Source: Burkholderiaceae bacterium (GTDB taxonomy: Bacteria > Pseudomonadota > Gammaproteobacteria > Burkholderiales > Burkholderiaceae_B). Taken from it: 54,673 nucleotides of DNA. The stretch covers positions 1-54,673 of the forward strand of contig JAGOAJ010000021.1 in the NCBI GenBank assembly GCA_017983955.1, given 5' to 3'. The first letter of the stretch is position 1. Each line of letters starts with the position of its first letter. The notes beneath the pieces were generated by a model that worked only from the letters and a program-made list of their open reading frames with translations, did not search any database and was not told the DNA's origin. Shown piece by piece: positions 17,804 to 26,659 of the stretch. A program made the position numbers and the translations under genes.

Positions 17804-17843
17804 ACTGCGTCTGATCACCCTTAATTATTGGGTCAGGCGCAGT
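17804..17843. terminator. Imperfect inverted repeat between mutS and tadG
   Basis: ACTGCGTCTG (17804-17813) and CAGGCGCAGT (17834-17843) pair with one T-G wobble; ACCC/GGGT (17817-17820/17830-17833) closes the inner loop. It spans the gap between the convergent mutS and tadG stops and runs into the tadG 3' end. No T-run is present, so it is a weak candidate for a shared terminator. Confidence 0.35.
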
Positions 17844-19675
17844 TCCGTAAGGGCGCCGGCGATGGAAGCGAACGCTGCTGTTAACTCCTCGGGCTTATTC
17901 GCTTGGTAGTAATAAGCATCACCATTAGAACAGCCTTTCATCAAGCTAATCGTGCTGGTGTCTAAATTACCAACTGTCACCGTATAAACCTTGATGCCAT
18001 TCCCATCTAGCTTAACCTTTGCACATAACGCCTTCAGATAATCATCTACAGATGCTTGATTGATGTCTGAGTTATTACCCCATCCAATAGAGTTGCTTTG
18101 GCCATCAGTCCAATTGCTAGGCTTGCTCGGATCAGCCGGAAGGGACGGATCACGCATCCTCAAGGAATTCATGGCTCTTTGCGAGGTGTTACTTACAGAG
18201 GTAGTGCTATACGACCCTTCTTTAAGCTGACATGCAGAGCTAAAACCAGGGTCTTCACATGTTTGTATATCAAATTTCATGGACAAGCCTAGAAGACGCT
18301 CAGCACTATCACTGCCACTAGATGTAGACGGAGCATTCTCACCATCGGTCAGCAGAACAATCACTTTACTTAGCACCTTAGGTTCAGGATCACGTGGCAT
18401 AGCGGTATCTCCCCAACCGGATGTCCCACGCCAATCCGGGTGCAGCATGCGCCAAGCCCATAACAATCCGGTTGGAATAATAGTGCTGCCACTAGACTCC
18501 ATATTGTTAATTGCACTCTTGATGGAGCTCAGATCATCATTGAGGAAAAAAACTCTCCTGGACGCCTTACAGTTTGATGGATTAGCTGCCGAATAAATGT
18601 AAAAAGCTGGATCCTTCTTATCTCTGTTAGTTGTTGTATCACTGCGCCAAACGCCGAAAAAACGCTCTGCCTTAGTTTGTGGGGTTAATGTAAAAGCCTT
18701 AGGCTGGGGCTGACTTGGGTTGGAAGGCATTATCTGTTGGTATTGCGGCTTCTTATTATTACCATTACCCATATCATCCTTTTGCAACCCTACGTCCCCA
18801 CGTTCCACAATTGTACGTAAGGTCATGCGTAATGCTTGGAATCCTGCTGTTGGACTGAAGACCTCTGCGGGTAAGTTGGTACCTGTCCATACAGGCTCGG
18901 CGATGCAACCCATCCATAAGTTGTTTACAAAATTGACCTGTTCAGGGGGAGTCGGCTGCAACCACCCTCGAGTTCTGCCGACATTTCCCACATTCACTGT
19001 GTCGGCAAACGGCACCAATCCTATAAACACACGCCCAGGAACGCCCGACGCCTCTGATGCACCAAGCACCATGGCACTTAGTTGCGTAGCGGCATCCTTA
19101 AGGGAGTCCATCCGTTTGGGAAGACTGGTATCGCTGCTACCGCCGTACCCCCAACCCATAGACCCCGTATTATCTAGTGCCATCACCAGCTCCAAGTCGG
19201 AGCGTATACGCCGCACCGCCTGATTGCTGGCATGGATAGGCATAGAGGCGATATTTAAAAACCCAACGCTAATCAAAGGTAAGTCACCCTTCACGGACAT
19301 TTTTATATTCTGGCCTGTCGTATAGCCTCCAGCCTTTTCGTCGGTGTACTCAATACTCAGGTCTTCAGCCTCTATGTTGCTATCCAAGAAGCCATTTGGT
19401 AAATTGCTGCGGAAATAAGCATAAGCATCATCTCGCCATTGACCTACTTCTATGTCTGATGGATTCGCTGTCAAACTAGCTAGATTACGCCCTGCCGACA
19501 AGGTGGCCCCGTCCAAAGCACTTTGTAAGCGTCCCTGAGCCACGCTGTAGCGAATCAAGTCTATGCCGCCAAAGGTAGCACCCAAGATTAAAACGGCGGT
19601 CATCAAAAACAATGGCGCTACCGCACCACGCTGGTTGGTCGCCAAACGGGTAATATATTTCGTGTTTGATTTCAT
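17825..19675 (-). CDS. tadG: TadG, pilus-assembly protein with von Willebrand A domain
   Basis: 616 residues from ATG 19675, which has GGAGG 5 bases upstream; the in-frame TTG at 19687 lies before that site. N-terminal TadG/TadE-like segment: NQRGAVAPLFLMTAVLILG, one membrane span with a Gly before it but no Glu at +5, so pseudopilin processing is doubtful. A vWA domain follows, with the MIDAS motif ALDNTGSM (Asp168, Thr170, Ser172) and the C-terminal KVYTVTVGNLDTS stretch. TadG proteins are thought to anchor or tip the Flp pilus outside the cell. This is the last gene of the tad operon. Local base composition is AT-richer than the core tad genes. Confidence 0.88.
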   Translation of the reverse strand: MKSNTKYITRLATNQRGAVAPLFLMTAVLILGATFGGIDLIRYSVAQGRLQSALDGATLSAGRNLASLTANPSDIEVGQWRDDAYAYFRSNLPNGFLDSNIEAEDLSIEYTDEKAGGYTTGQNIKMSVKGDLPLISVGFLNIASMPIHASNQAVRRIRSDLELVMALDNTGSMGWGYGGSSDTSLPKRMDSLKDAATQLSAMVLGASEASGVPGRVFIGLVPFADTVNVGNVGRTRGWLQPTPPEQVNFVNNLWMGCIAEPVWTGTNLPAEVFSPTAGFQALRMTLRTIVERGDVGLQKDDMGNGNNKKPQYQQIMPSNPSQPQPKAFTLTPQTKAERFFGVWRSDTTTNRDKKDPAFYIYSAANPSNCKASRRVFFLNDDLSSIKSAINNMESSGSTIIPTGLLWAWRMLHPDWRGTSGWGDTAMPRDPEPKVLSKVIVLLTDGENAPSTSSGSDSAERLLGLSMKFDIQTCEDPGFSSACQLKEGSYSTTSVSNTSQRAMNSLRMRDPSLPADPSKPSNWTDGQSNSIGWGNNSDINQASVDDYLKALCAKVKLDGNGIKVYTVTVGNLDTSTISLMKGCSNGDAYYYQANKPEELTAAFASIAGALTELRLTQ

Positions 19676-19699
19676 GATAGCCTCCAAAATAGGCCATAA

Positions 19700-20311
19700 C
19701 TACGATAGTTTGCGTAAATCATCAAAGCGCGGTCTAAAGAAGAACCGGCTATAAATTTGTGTCGTACCTGCCAAGGCCGCCCAGAATCGCGAGCTCATTA
19801 CAAACGGTTCATGCTGGTAAAAAACCTCTACAACAACCACCGTGTCACCCACCACTGGAGGAGGAAAAACACTTTTATCCTGCAATCTGGATGTGCTATC
19901 CAGCTCACCCGCAGAAACGCCACGGAACTCTTTCACCCATCCGGTACTAGTACTAGGGTCGTTATTCCAACTAACCTGCCCATTCCCAGCCGCTTCAGCG
20001 ATAAAAAGACTAATCCTCATACTTCCAAAACTGGCGTAATCCAAAGGTTGAAACAAGTCTTTTGCAACCTTTCCATAAATGCAAATATCGTCAGCATCAT
20101 CACATAGCCCTCTATCAAATAGCTCCTTCTGGATACTGACACCATTCGCCACGGTAAATGACACTCTGTCCAAAATGGCCTCGGCTCGGTAGTACTGATA
20201 CACCTCCATGCAGCCAAATATCAATAACAGCATAATGGGTAAAATAATGGCCGCTTCCAGTGCAGCAACTCCACGCTGGCAACGCCTGATGTGTTTTTTT
20301 AGTGTCCACAT
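19700..20311 (-). CDS. tadF: TadF-like minor pseudopilin
   Basis: 203 residues. N-terminal pseudopilin signature QRGVAALEAAIILPIML: Gly14 followed by Glu at +5 (Glu19) and one hydrophobic helix, so TadV could process it. The remainder (about 45-200) is an extracytoplasmic domain with several Cys and Asp residues (CDDADDICIYG). Known TadE/TadF proteins are minor pseudopilins needed for Flp pilus assembly. It starts one base after the tadE stop, consistent with one operon. TadE versus TadF naming follows position. Confidence 0.8.
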   Translation of the reverse strand: MWTLKKHIRRCQRGVAALEAAIILPIMLLLIFGCMEVYQYYRAEAILDRVSFTVANGVSIQKELFDRGLCDDADDICIYGKVAKDLFQPLDYASFGSMRISLFIAEAAGNGQVSWNNDPSTSTGWVKEFRGVSAGELDSTSRLQDKSVFPPPVVGDTVVVVEVFYQHEPFVMSSRFWAALAGTTQIYSRFFFRPRFDDLRKLS

Positions 20312-20312
20312 A

Positions 20313-20828
20313 TCAAGGCTCGTTCTGAATGATTATGGTGCGTTCAAAACGCAATAAATCTATGTCTAACCAAGACATAATGCCTGAAAACCCTGGTCTG
20401 TCGAAGCCGATACGGTAAATGACCATATCGCCACGGTCCCCAGCATCACAGCCTGGTTCATAATCTGGATCACTAACATCTGGCATGACTCCTGGCTTAT
20501 ATACCTGTACGTCTACAAGCAAGCTAGACTCGGAAGATAGCCAACTACCCACCCCATTCTCCAAAGCACTGTCGACTGCTTGGTCACACGTTTGCCCCGC
20601 TGGTACGCCCAACTGCCCTATGCGCGTTACCCGCCCCGCCGTCACCTCCAGGCTGGCATCTGCCCAAGTCAATATCCCCATTTCGATTGAAAAAAACAGC
20701 ACCAAAATAACCCAGGGGGCCACCAGCGCAAATTCCAGCGCTGTTACCCCTCTAGTCCATAAACGCTGGCCACGCGCCCTTGCCACAGCCAAGCTACGGC
20801 AACGCAGGTTAGCCATGACGGGTTTCAT
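20313..20828 (-). CDS. tadE: TadE-like minor pseudopilin
   Basis: 171 residues. A long basic N-terminus precedes the pseudopilin motif TRGVTALEFALVAPWVIL, with Gly27, Glu32 and Phe33, matching the Glu-Tyr/Phe rule for TadV processing, then a single membrane helix. The periplasmic part (about 60-165) holds two Cys residues (GQTCDQ and EPGCDAG) that may form a disulfide. The ATG at 20828 overlaps the tadD stop as ATGA; an ATG at 20816 would remove four residues. Minor pilin role is by family. Confidence 0.83.
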   Translation of the reverse strand: MKPVMANLRCRSLAVARARGQRLWTRGVTALEFALVAPWVILVLFFSIEMGILTWADASLEVTAGRVTRIGQLGVPAGQTCDQAVDSALENGVGSWLSSESSLLVDVQVYKPGVMPDVSDPDYEPGCDAGDRGDMVIYRIGFDRPGFSGIMSWLDIDLLRFERTIIIQNEP

Positions 20829-21607
20829 GGCTGTGCCTGGCCACCGGGCAGACGTCGCCGCACTTCACGGTAAAACACCAGGTTATCCTGTACGTTAGAC
20901 CGTGGCATGTCGCCCAGCAATATGCTTTCTGCCGCATCGTCCCTGCCCATCATGGCGTAGGCCAGTGCCAGGTTTTGTCTGCCTTGCGGCAAGGCTGTGG
21001 GCACCCCCATTACGTCCAGCAAGATGTTGACGGCTTCACGGGGCTGGCCATTCAAGGACAAGGACAAGCCCAAGTTACTACGTAAAGCGGGGTCATCCGG
21101 ATGTGCCGTCAGGCCCCGCCTATAGGTGGCCTGAGCCTGGGCTGCGTTGCCTGAAAGGTCATACACCACGCCCAAGCCTGCCAAGGCCAAGGGGTGGTCT
21201 GGTCGCTGTTGCAAAATGCTGTTGTAACGTTCTATGGCCTGTGGAAAATGGCGCTGGCGCACGTCCATACGCGCCAACCCCAGCAGGGCTTGGACCTGGT
21301 CGGGGCTACGCTGCAATACTTCTTGGTAGGCGGCCCTGGCTTGGGTCATTTCACCTGACAAATACATGGCATCCGCCAGCCCCAGCCAACCCGGCACAAT
21401 TTCTGGTCTAGCAGCGGTAATTCTGGAATACAAGGATATGGCCACATCCAGATCTCCACTGGCCATGGCGCTGGCAGCGACACGCAATTCACCCGCCTGC
21501 AAGGCGGCTTCATCCATTGCCGATGTCAAAGGTTGCACCTTGACTTCACGCATAGGGGAGCATGCCGCCAACAGCACGCAACACCCAACTGCCATTATTG
21601 TTTTCAT
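20825..21607 (-). CDS. tadD: TadD, TPR lipoprotein of the Flp pilus system
   Basis: 260 residues from ATG 21607, with AAAGGGGA upstream. Lipoprotein signal: MKTIMAVGCCVLLAAC with lipobox LAAC. The body is five to six TPR repeats between about residues 40 and 230 (for example ALLGLARMDVRQRHFPQAIERY, here cited as one repeat, and ALAGLGVVYDLSGNAAQAQA). TadD proteins act as outer-membrane pilotins or assembly factors for the secretin. It overlaps tadE by 4 bases and follows tadC by 10 bases. Confidence 0.9.
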   Translation of the reverse strand: MKTIMAVGCCVLLAACSPMREVKVQPLTSAMDEAALQAGELRVAASAMASGDLDVAISLYSRITAARPEIVPGWLGLADAMYLSGEMTQARAAYQEVLQRSPDQVQALLGLARMDVRQRHFPQAIERYNSILQQRPDHPLALAGLGVVYDLSGNAAQAQATYRRGLTAHPDDPALRSNLGLSLSLNGQPREAVNILLDVMGVPTALPQGRQNLALAYAMMGRDDAAESILLGDMPRSNVQDNLVFYREVRRRLPGGQAQP

Positions 21608-21617
21608 AGTGTCCCCT

Positions 21618-22559
21618 TTATTGTCCAAATGCTTTAGCTAAGCCCATTACTGCTGGCCCACCCGCAATGATGAATACAGTGGGCAGAATAAAGAACATCA
21701 TGGGTAGGGTAATTTTTGTGGCCAGCTTGGCGGCGGCTTCTTCGGTGCGCATCAACCTGGCGGTACGCTCGCCCCGTGACAGCACACGCAGGGCTTCGCC
21801 TATAGGGGTGCCAAATTGACGGGACTGTATCAGGGTCGACACCAGGCTGCGTATGGCAGGCAAGCCTATGCGGCTGGCCATTTGGCGCAATACATCTGCG
21901 GTGTCACCGCTAAGCTGCAACTGCCCTGATGTTAAGGTGAGTTCGTCAGCCAAGGCCGGAGCCAAATACTCCAGTTCCTGGGCCACGCGCTGCATGGCGG
22001 CGTTCAAGCCTAGCCCGGCATTGGTACACACAACCAACAAATCAAGGGCGTCAGGAAAAAAACGCTGTATGGCCCGTTGGCGGCGTTTCACCAATCGGTC
22101 CAGCACGATGCGCGGCAGCAACAAACCTATATACAGCGCCAATAACAGGCTGATAATACGCATAACCAGACCTATGTCACCCAGCCTGGGCCAGACCATC
22201 GTCATGGTGAACATCACCATCAGCAAAGCAGACACACCAGCCAAGCCCATTAGTAAAGGCAATGCGCCCGGCTGCCTATAGCCTGCCGATATCAATTTAC
22301 TGCCCATTTCAGAACGTTGGGCCGCATCGAACAAAGGCAATGTCTTGCCTATCGCCTGAAAGAAGCGGCCCAGAGCGCCAGCGATGCCAGCTCGATCGGC
22401 ATCATCAGACCGCAGGCCGGCACGCACACGGGTGGTAGTTACTAAACGCTGATTAACCCTGGCTTTTACACTGCTGCGGGCGTTCAAATAGATGCCGCCA
22501 ATCGTCACGGTAAGCAACAGCAACGCAAGAATGATCCAGTCTACGGGTGATAAGGCCAT
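21618..22559 (-). CDS. tadC: TadC, Flp pilus platform protein
   Basis: 313-residue inner-membrane protein of the GspF/TadC family. N-terminal span (about 5-25), a T2SSF domain (about 170-290) with the motif DALDLLVVCTNAGLGLNAAM, and C-terminal spans ending FFILPTVFIIAGGPAVM. With TadB it forms the platform on which the TadA ATPase drives pilin addition. It lies one base after the tadB stop. Confidence 0.93.
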   Translation of the reverse strand: MALSPVDWIILALLLLTVTIGGIYLNARSSVKARVNQRLVTTTRVRAGLRSDDADRAGIAGALGRFFQAIGKTLPLFDAAQRSEMGSKLISAGYRQPGALPLLMGLAGVSALLMVMFTMTMVWPRLGDIGLVMRIISLLLALYIGLLLPRIVLDRLVKRRQRAIQRFFPDALDLLVVCTNAGLGLNAAMQRVAQELEYLAPALADELTLTSGQLQLSGDTADVLRQMASRIGLPAIRSLVSTLIQSRQFGTPIGEALRVLSRGERTARLMRTEEAAAKLATKITLPMMFFILPTVFIIAGGPAVMGLAKAFGQ

Positions 22560-22560
22560 A

Positions 22561-23541
22561 TCAGGTCTCCAGCTTGGAAATTTTACGTATCAGTAAGCTG
22601 CCTACCGTTAGCATGCCCGCAGCGACCATCAGCAAGGTGTGCCCGGTTTCGGTATTGAAAAAAACAGAAATATACTCAGGGTTGATGAAGGTCATCATGA
22701 TTAAAATAAAGATGGGTATGACCGATATGAATGCGCCTGCCAACCTACCCTCTGCCGTCAGTGCTCGTGTTTTCAAACGCAGGTCACGCCGCGCCCTAAC
22801 TACTTCAGCCAGGTTGGACAAGGTTTCGCTTAGGGACCCGCCCGTTTCCCGCTGCAGCAACAGGCATACGGATAAAAAAGAAAAGTCAGGCAGTTGTATG
22901 CGTTGTTCGGCTTCTTCAAAGACTACGCTCATGTCGTTACCCAAATATAGGCTGTCGCCTATACGCTGGAACTCGGGGCCTGCGGGCCAGCCAAACTCCT
23001 GACCCACGTTGCGCACGGACTGGGTCACGGGTATGCCCGCCTGGCTGGCACGTATTATCATGTCCAGAATATCGGGCAGTTGCTCCAGGAAAGCCAGGCG
23101 GAATCTGTCATTCAGACGGCGGTAAATAGTGGCCGCTGTAAACGCTGGCACCGATACCGCTACCAACAGCTTGCCCCACCAGGGCAAGGGCAAAACCAGC
23201 CACGCGACCAGCGTCGTCACCACTAAAATAACTACTGTGCTAATTGCCAGTATGTAAATACCGCGCTGGCCACTGACGGTTTCTATTCTGGCCAGATAAC
23301 GGCCCATCCAGCCCATGGCCTCGCGCCGCTGCCGACGTCGTGCATCACGCTCGGCACGCGACATGTCTTCCATGGCTTCGCTGTGTAAGGGGTTAACTGC
23401 CGTCTGACTAACGCTTTCCAAGCGAGTACGCACACGCCCAGTGGGACGCTGGCGTAATGCACTTTGTATGGTCATGATAAACATGCCCAGCAACAAAACA
23501 GCCAGGAAAGCGAATAAAGCGATCAGATCGGCAGTAGTCAT
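22561..23541 (-). CDS. tadB: TadB, Flp pilus platform protein
   Basis: 326 residues, GspF/TadB family. Membrane spans near residues 5-25, 90-130 and 255-320; T2SSF domain with QLPDILDMIIRASQAGIPVT and LQRETGGSLSETLSNLAEV (family hallmark of the TadB second half). Partner of TadC in the inner-membrane platform. The start overlaps the tadA stop by 4 bases (ATGA), showing translational coupling. Confidence 0.93.
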   Translation of the reverse strand: MTTADLIALFAFLAVLLLGMFIMTIQSALRQRPTGRVRTRLESVSQTAVNPLHSEAMEDMSRAERDARRRQRREAMGWMGRYLARIETVSGQRGIYILAISTVVILVVTTLVAWLVLPLPWWGKLLVAVSVPAFTAATIYRRLNDRFRLAFLEQLPDILDMIIRASQAGIPVTQSVRNVGQEFGWPAGPEFQRIGDSLYLGNDMSVVFEEAEQRIQLPDFSFLSVCLLLQRETGGSLSETLSNLAEVVRARRDLRLKTRALTAEGRLAGAFISVIPIFILIMMTFINPEYISVFFNTETGHTLLMVAAGMLTVGSLLIRKISKLET

Positions 23542-24974
23542 AATCGCGATGCCTCCACCAATTGCCCTTCCAGCCCATAGTAGCGGGCACGATCCGCAAA
23601 CACCGGACGCAGACCAGTACTGTCGTAGCTGCCCTGCACGGATGCGCCATAGGCGGCCACATCAAAATTAAAGCGAAATAAATCCTGAGTAATGATGACG
23701 TCGCCTTCCATACCCATAATTTCCACTATGCTGGTAATACGACGTGCGCCGTCGTGCATGCGCTCTACCTGCACCATCATGTGTACAGCACTGGCAATTT
23801 GCCGACGTATGGAATACAGCGGCAAATTGCCGTTCGCCATCATCACCATGCTTTCCAGCCGGACCAAGGCGTCACGTGGGGTATTGGCGTGTAGGGTCGT
23901 CATGGAGCCGTCGTGGCCAGTATTCATGGCCTGCAATACGTCGAAAGCTTCGGCACCACGGGTTTCACCCAAAATAATGCGATCTGGCCGCATACGCAGG
24001 GCGTTACGCACCAAGTCACCCTGGGACACTGCATTCAAGCCCTCGATATTGGCCGGGCGGGTTTCCATACGCACCACATGTGGTTGCTGCAGTTGCAGTT
24101 CAGCGGCGTCTTCTATGGTCACCACACGTTCCGACGCATCAATATACTGAGACAAGGCATTCAATAAGGTCGTTTTACCTGAACCCGTGCCCCCGGAAAT
24201 AATAATGTTCAACCTACAGGCAGCGGCGATTTGCAGCACCCTGGCCATGCCATGCGACATGCTGCCCTGGCTGGCCAAGCGCGGCAGGCTAAGTTTGTTA
24301 CGTGAAAACTTACGTATGGACAGCATTACGCCATCCAGAGTCAAGGGTGGCATGACCACGTTAACCCGGCTGCCGTCCGCCAAACGGGCATCCACCATGG
24401 GACTGCTTTCATCCACGCGCCGCCCCACCGATGCCGCTATGCGCTGCACCACATTGGTCAGGTGGGCGTCATCACGGAACTTCAAGGCGGTTAACTCCAG
24501 CCTGCCGTGGCGTTCTACATAGACCTGATCCGGACCATTCACCATAATGTCGCTAACACTATCGTCTTGCAGCAACGGCTCTATAGGCCCAACCCCAAAC
24601 ATATCGTTCAGGATTTCATCCGTCATCTTGCCCATCTCACGCAGGGTAATTGGCAAGCGGTCGCGCTGTATCAGTTCAGAAATCAAGCGATCGATATCGC
24701 CACGTACTTGTTCCCGGGTGCGTGTTAGCGCTGCCGATGGATTGATAGTGGAAAATACAAACTGACGGGCCGCTGCATAATGTTCCGAACGGATCAGGGT
24801 TTTAGGGGTAGCCACGGGAGGCGACACCGAACAGCTTGCCCCAAGCGACACAGAGCTTTGCAAAGACTGCAGCGGCGAAACGTCTACCACAGGCAGGATT
24901 GCCACGGCAATATCACCCCCATCCGTTTCGGGTAACGGACTAATGGTTTCCTGGTAGGTTTTGCGCCCAAACAT
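23538..24974 (-). CDS. tadA: TadA/CpaF secretion ATPase of the Flp pilus
   Basis: 478 residues, hexameric type II/IV secretion-type ATPase that powers Flp pilus assembly. Walker A ISGGTGSGKTTLLN (about 258-271), Asp box VVTIEDAAELQL, Walker B region ILGETRGAEAFDVLQAMNTG and the His box SMTTLHANTPRDAL are all intact. The ATG at 24974 overlaps the tadZ stop (TAATG) with AGGAG upstream; a longer form from 24995 is unnecessary. The N-terminal 90 residues are variable, as usual for CpaF. Confidence 0.96.
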   Translation of the reverse strand: MFGRKTYQETISPLPETDGGDIAVAILPVVDVSPLQSLQSSVSLGASCSVSPPVATPKTLIRSEHYAAARQFVFSTINPSAALTRTREQVRGDIDRLISELIQRDRLPITLREMGKMTDEILNDMFGVGPIEPLLQDDSVSDIMVNGPDQVYVERHGRLELTALKFRDDAHLTNVVQRIAASVGRRVDESSPMVDARLADGSRVNVVMPPLTLDGVMLSIRKFSRNKLSLPRLASQGSMSHGMARVLQIAAACRLNIIISGGTGSGKTTLLNALSQYIDASERVVTIEDAAELQLQQPHVVRMETRPANIEGLNAVSQGDLVRNALRMRPDRIILGETRGAEAFDVLQAMNTGHDGSMTTLHANTPRDALVRLESMVMMANGNLPLYSIRRQIASAVHMMVQVERMHDGARRITSIVEIMGMEGDVIITQDLFRFNFDVAAYGASVQGSYDSTGLRPVFADRARYYGLEGQLVEASRL

Positions 24975-26191
24975 TATGCGCTCCTGCGGAACCAACGTGC
25001 CAATTTGGACGCGGTGCCATCATCAGCATGCTGGCCAGTCAATATGCGACTGAGCTTATCGACGGCCTTGCCCAGCTCGCTACCAGATGGCAAGGGTTCG
25101 CCCAGGTCTTCGGCCAAGCCTGGTAGTTTGCCGTCGTAGGGTATGTCCAAGGCCAAAGGGCGCGATATAGCCTGGGCAAACTCCTTGGTCTCTATACGCC
25201 CCCGTACCGGAGCACGGGTAGCATTCAGCACGATATGCAAGGCGGGTGGATGCTGGCGGGCCTCGGCATGCATGATTAAACGGGTCAGGGTACGGGCCGA
25301 ATGCACAGAGCGGTCGGACACGATACTTACCATATTGGCGGATGAAAACACTTCACTGGCCAAGGCTCCACCAGGGTTGTGCAAATCAACCACTACATAG
25401 TGGAAATGCTGTGACAACACATCAAGCAAGCGACCCATCATGCCGCTTTCCAAGGCAAAGGCATCGGAATAATTCTGGTTGGCCGCCAACACAAACAAGC
25501 GGCCATCTTTGCTACTTAACGTACGCTCCAGGAATTGCGGGTCTATGCGGTCTATGTTTTGCAGGACTTCAGGCAAGGCATGGTTGGACGCCATGCCCAA
25601 CAGGATGGAACCGGCACCACCGTAGAAGTCCATATCCAAATAAGCCACGCGGCGCAGCCCTTTACCCGCCGTTAACTGCCGCGCCAAACACACGGCCACT
25701 GACGTTACCCCTACACCACCACGGCTACCAGTGACTGCCACCACCTTGCCGCTACGTGCTTTGCGCACCAAACTGCCGTCCTGATCACCCAACCAGGTAC
25801 GTAAGGCCTCGACAGTCAGGGGCTTGTAACGATAGTCCCGTACACCTGCTTGCAGTAAAGCGCGGTATAGGGTGACGTCGTTATTCACGCCCAGCACATA
25901 CACCTGCACCGAAGGATCACAGGCTTCCGCCAGCCTATCCAGTGCCAACAAAGGTTGTTCTATGCCGGTAATATCAACAATTAAACGCTGGGGTGTTTTT
26001 TCGACTTTACTCAAATGATTGATGGCGGTATCTATAGTGCCACGCGCTACATAGGCGTCCGTCACCCCTAACAGTTCCAACGACTGGTTAAGGCCGTGTG
26101 TACTGGCTTCATCCACGGCAAACGCCACCAAACCGGCATTGCGCGCGCCATCTTTGTTTTTACTGCCCAAAGTAGTGACTACACTTGCCAT
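24974..26191 (-). CDS. tadZ: TadZ/CpaE, MinD/ParA-like localisation factor
   Basis: 405 residues from ATG 26191 (AGGAGA upstream). An N-terminal receiver-like domain (about 20-140) precedes a MinD/ParA-type P-loop domain. The P-loop reads GSRGGVGVTS (155-164): both lysines of the deviant Walker A motif (KGG and GK[TS]) are replaced, by Arg157 and Val162. Other strand motifs remain (VAYLDMDFYGG, HYVVVDLHNPGG). TadZ proteins locate the pilus machine to a cell pole, and known members also diverge in the P-loop; loss of nucleotide turnover is an inference. It sits between cpaD and tadA in the operon. Confidence 0.88.
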   Translation of the reverse strand: MASVVTTLGSKNKDGARNAGLVAFAVDEASTHGLNQSLELLGVTDAYVARGTIDTAINHLSKVEKTPQRLIVDITGIEQPLLALDRLAEACDPSVQVYVLGVNNDVTLYRALLQAGVRDYRYKPLTVEALRTWLGDQDGSLVRKARSGKVVAVTGSRGGVGVTSVAVCLARQLTAGKGLRRVAYLDMDFYGGAGSILLGMASNHALPEVLQNIDRIDPQFLERTLSSKDGRLFVLAANQNYSDAFALESGMMGRLLDVLSQHFHYVVVDLHNPGGALASEVFSSANMVSIVSDRSVHSARTLTRLIMHAEARQHPPALHIVLNATRAPVRGRIETKEFAQAISRPLALDIPYDGKLPGLAEDLGEPLPSGSELGKAVDKLSRILTGQHADDGTASKLARWFRRSA

Positions 26192-26201
26192 GGCTGGTCT
26201 C

Positions 26202-26633
26202 CTAGTTCTGGCCCACATCGGTAGAGTTGGTATTGCGCAGCGGTGTTACTTTGTTTTCTCGATAGCGGGTTACTGCTTCTGCTGCGGCCTCGGCAGACTG
26301 GCCACGATACGATCTGGGGCTGACCAAGTCATTCGGGTTAGCAATTTGTTCGGCTAGATTGGTGTAGGTGGCGCAGCCAAACGCAATCGACATACGCAGA
26401 TCATCTACCTTGTTGTGTTGCGAAGGCTGCAGTAGTTTGGCGCAATCGGGGGCGCTGGCCTGATACCCCGAACCCGCCTGTTTCAAGGTAATAACACTGG
26501 GATCAGGCATGCCGGAAAAATCCTTACGGGGGAAGGCGCACGCCCCCATGGCCAAACACAGACCGGTCAAAGCCAAGCCCTGTGCATAACGCACCCAAGT
26601 CTTGCTAGCAGAAAATGATAGCGGCAAAGTCAT
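26202..26633 (-). CDS. cpaD: CpaD-like pilus lipoprotein
   Basis: 143 residues; ATG 26633 is preferred because AAGGA is then 7 bases upstream (too close for the ATG at 26639). Lipoprotein signal ends LAMGACAF (Cys about 32). The mature part resembles CpaD/RcpB: CAKLLQP, then MSIAFGCATYTNLAEQIANPNDLV, which is the most conserved block, ending with EAVTRYRENK. CpaD proteins work with the secretin CpaC at the outer membrane. Short compared with Caulobacter CpaD (about 220), so the N-terminal subdomain is reduced. Confidence 0.85.
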   Translation of the reverse strand: MTLPLSFSASKTWVRYAQGLALTGLCLAMGACAFPRKDFSGMPDPSVITLKQAGSGYQASAPDCAKLLQPSQHNKVDDLRMSIAFGCATYTNLAEQIANPNDLVSPRSYRGQSAEAAAEAVTRYRENKVTPLRNTNSTDVGQN

Positions 26634-26659
26634 ATCCATATCCTTTTAGCGGCAGTGCT

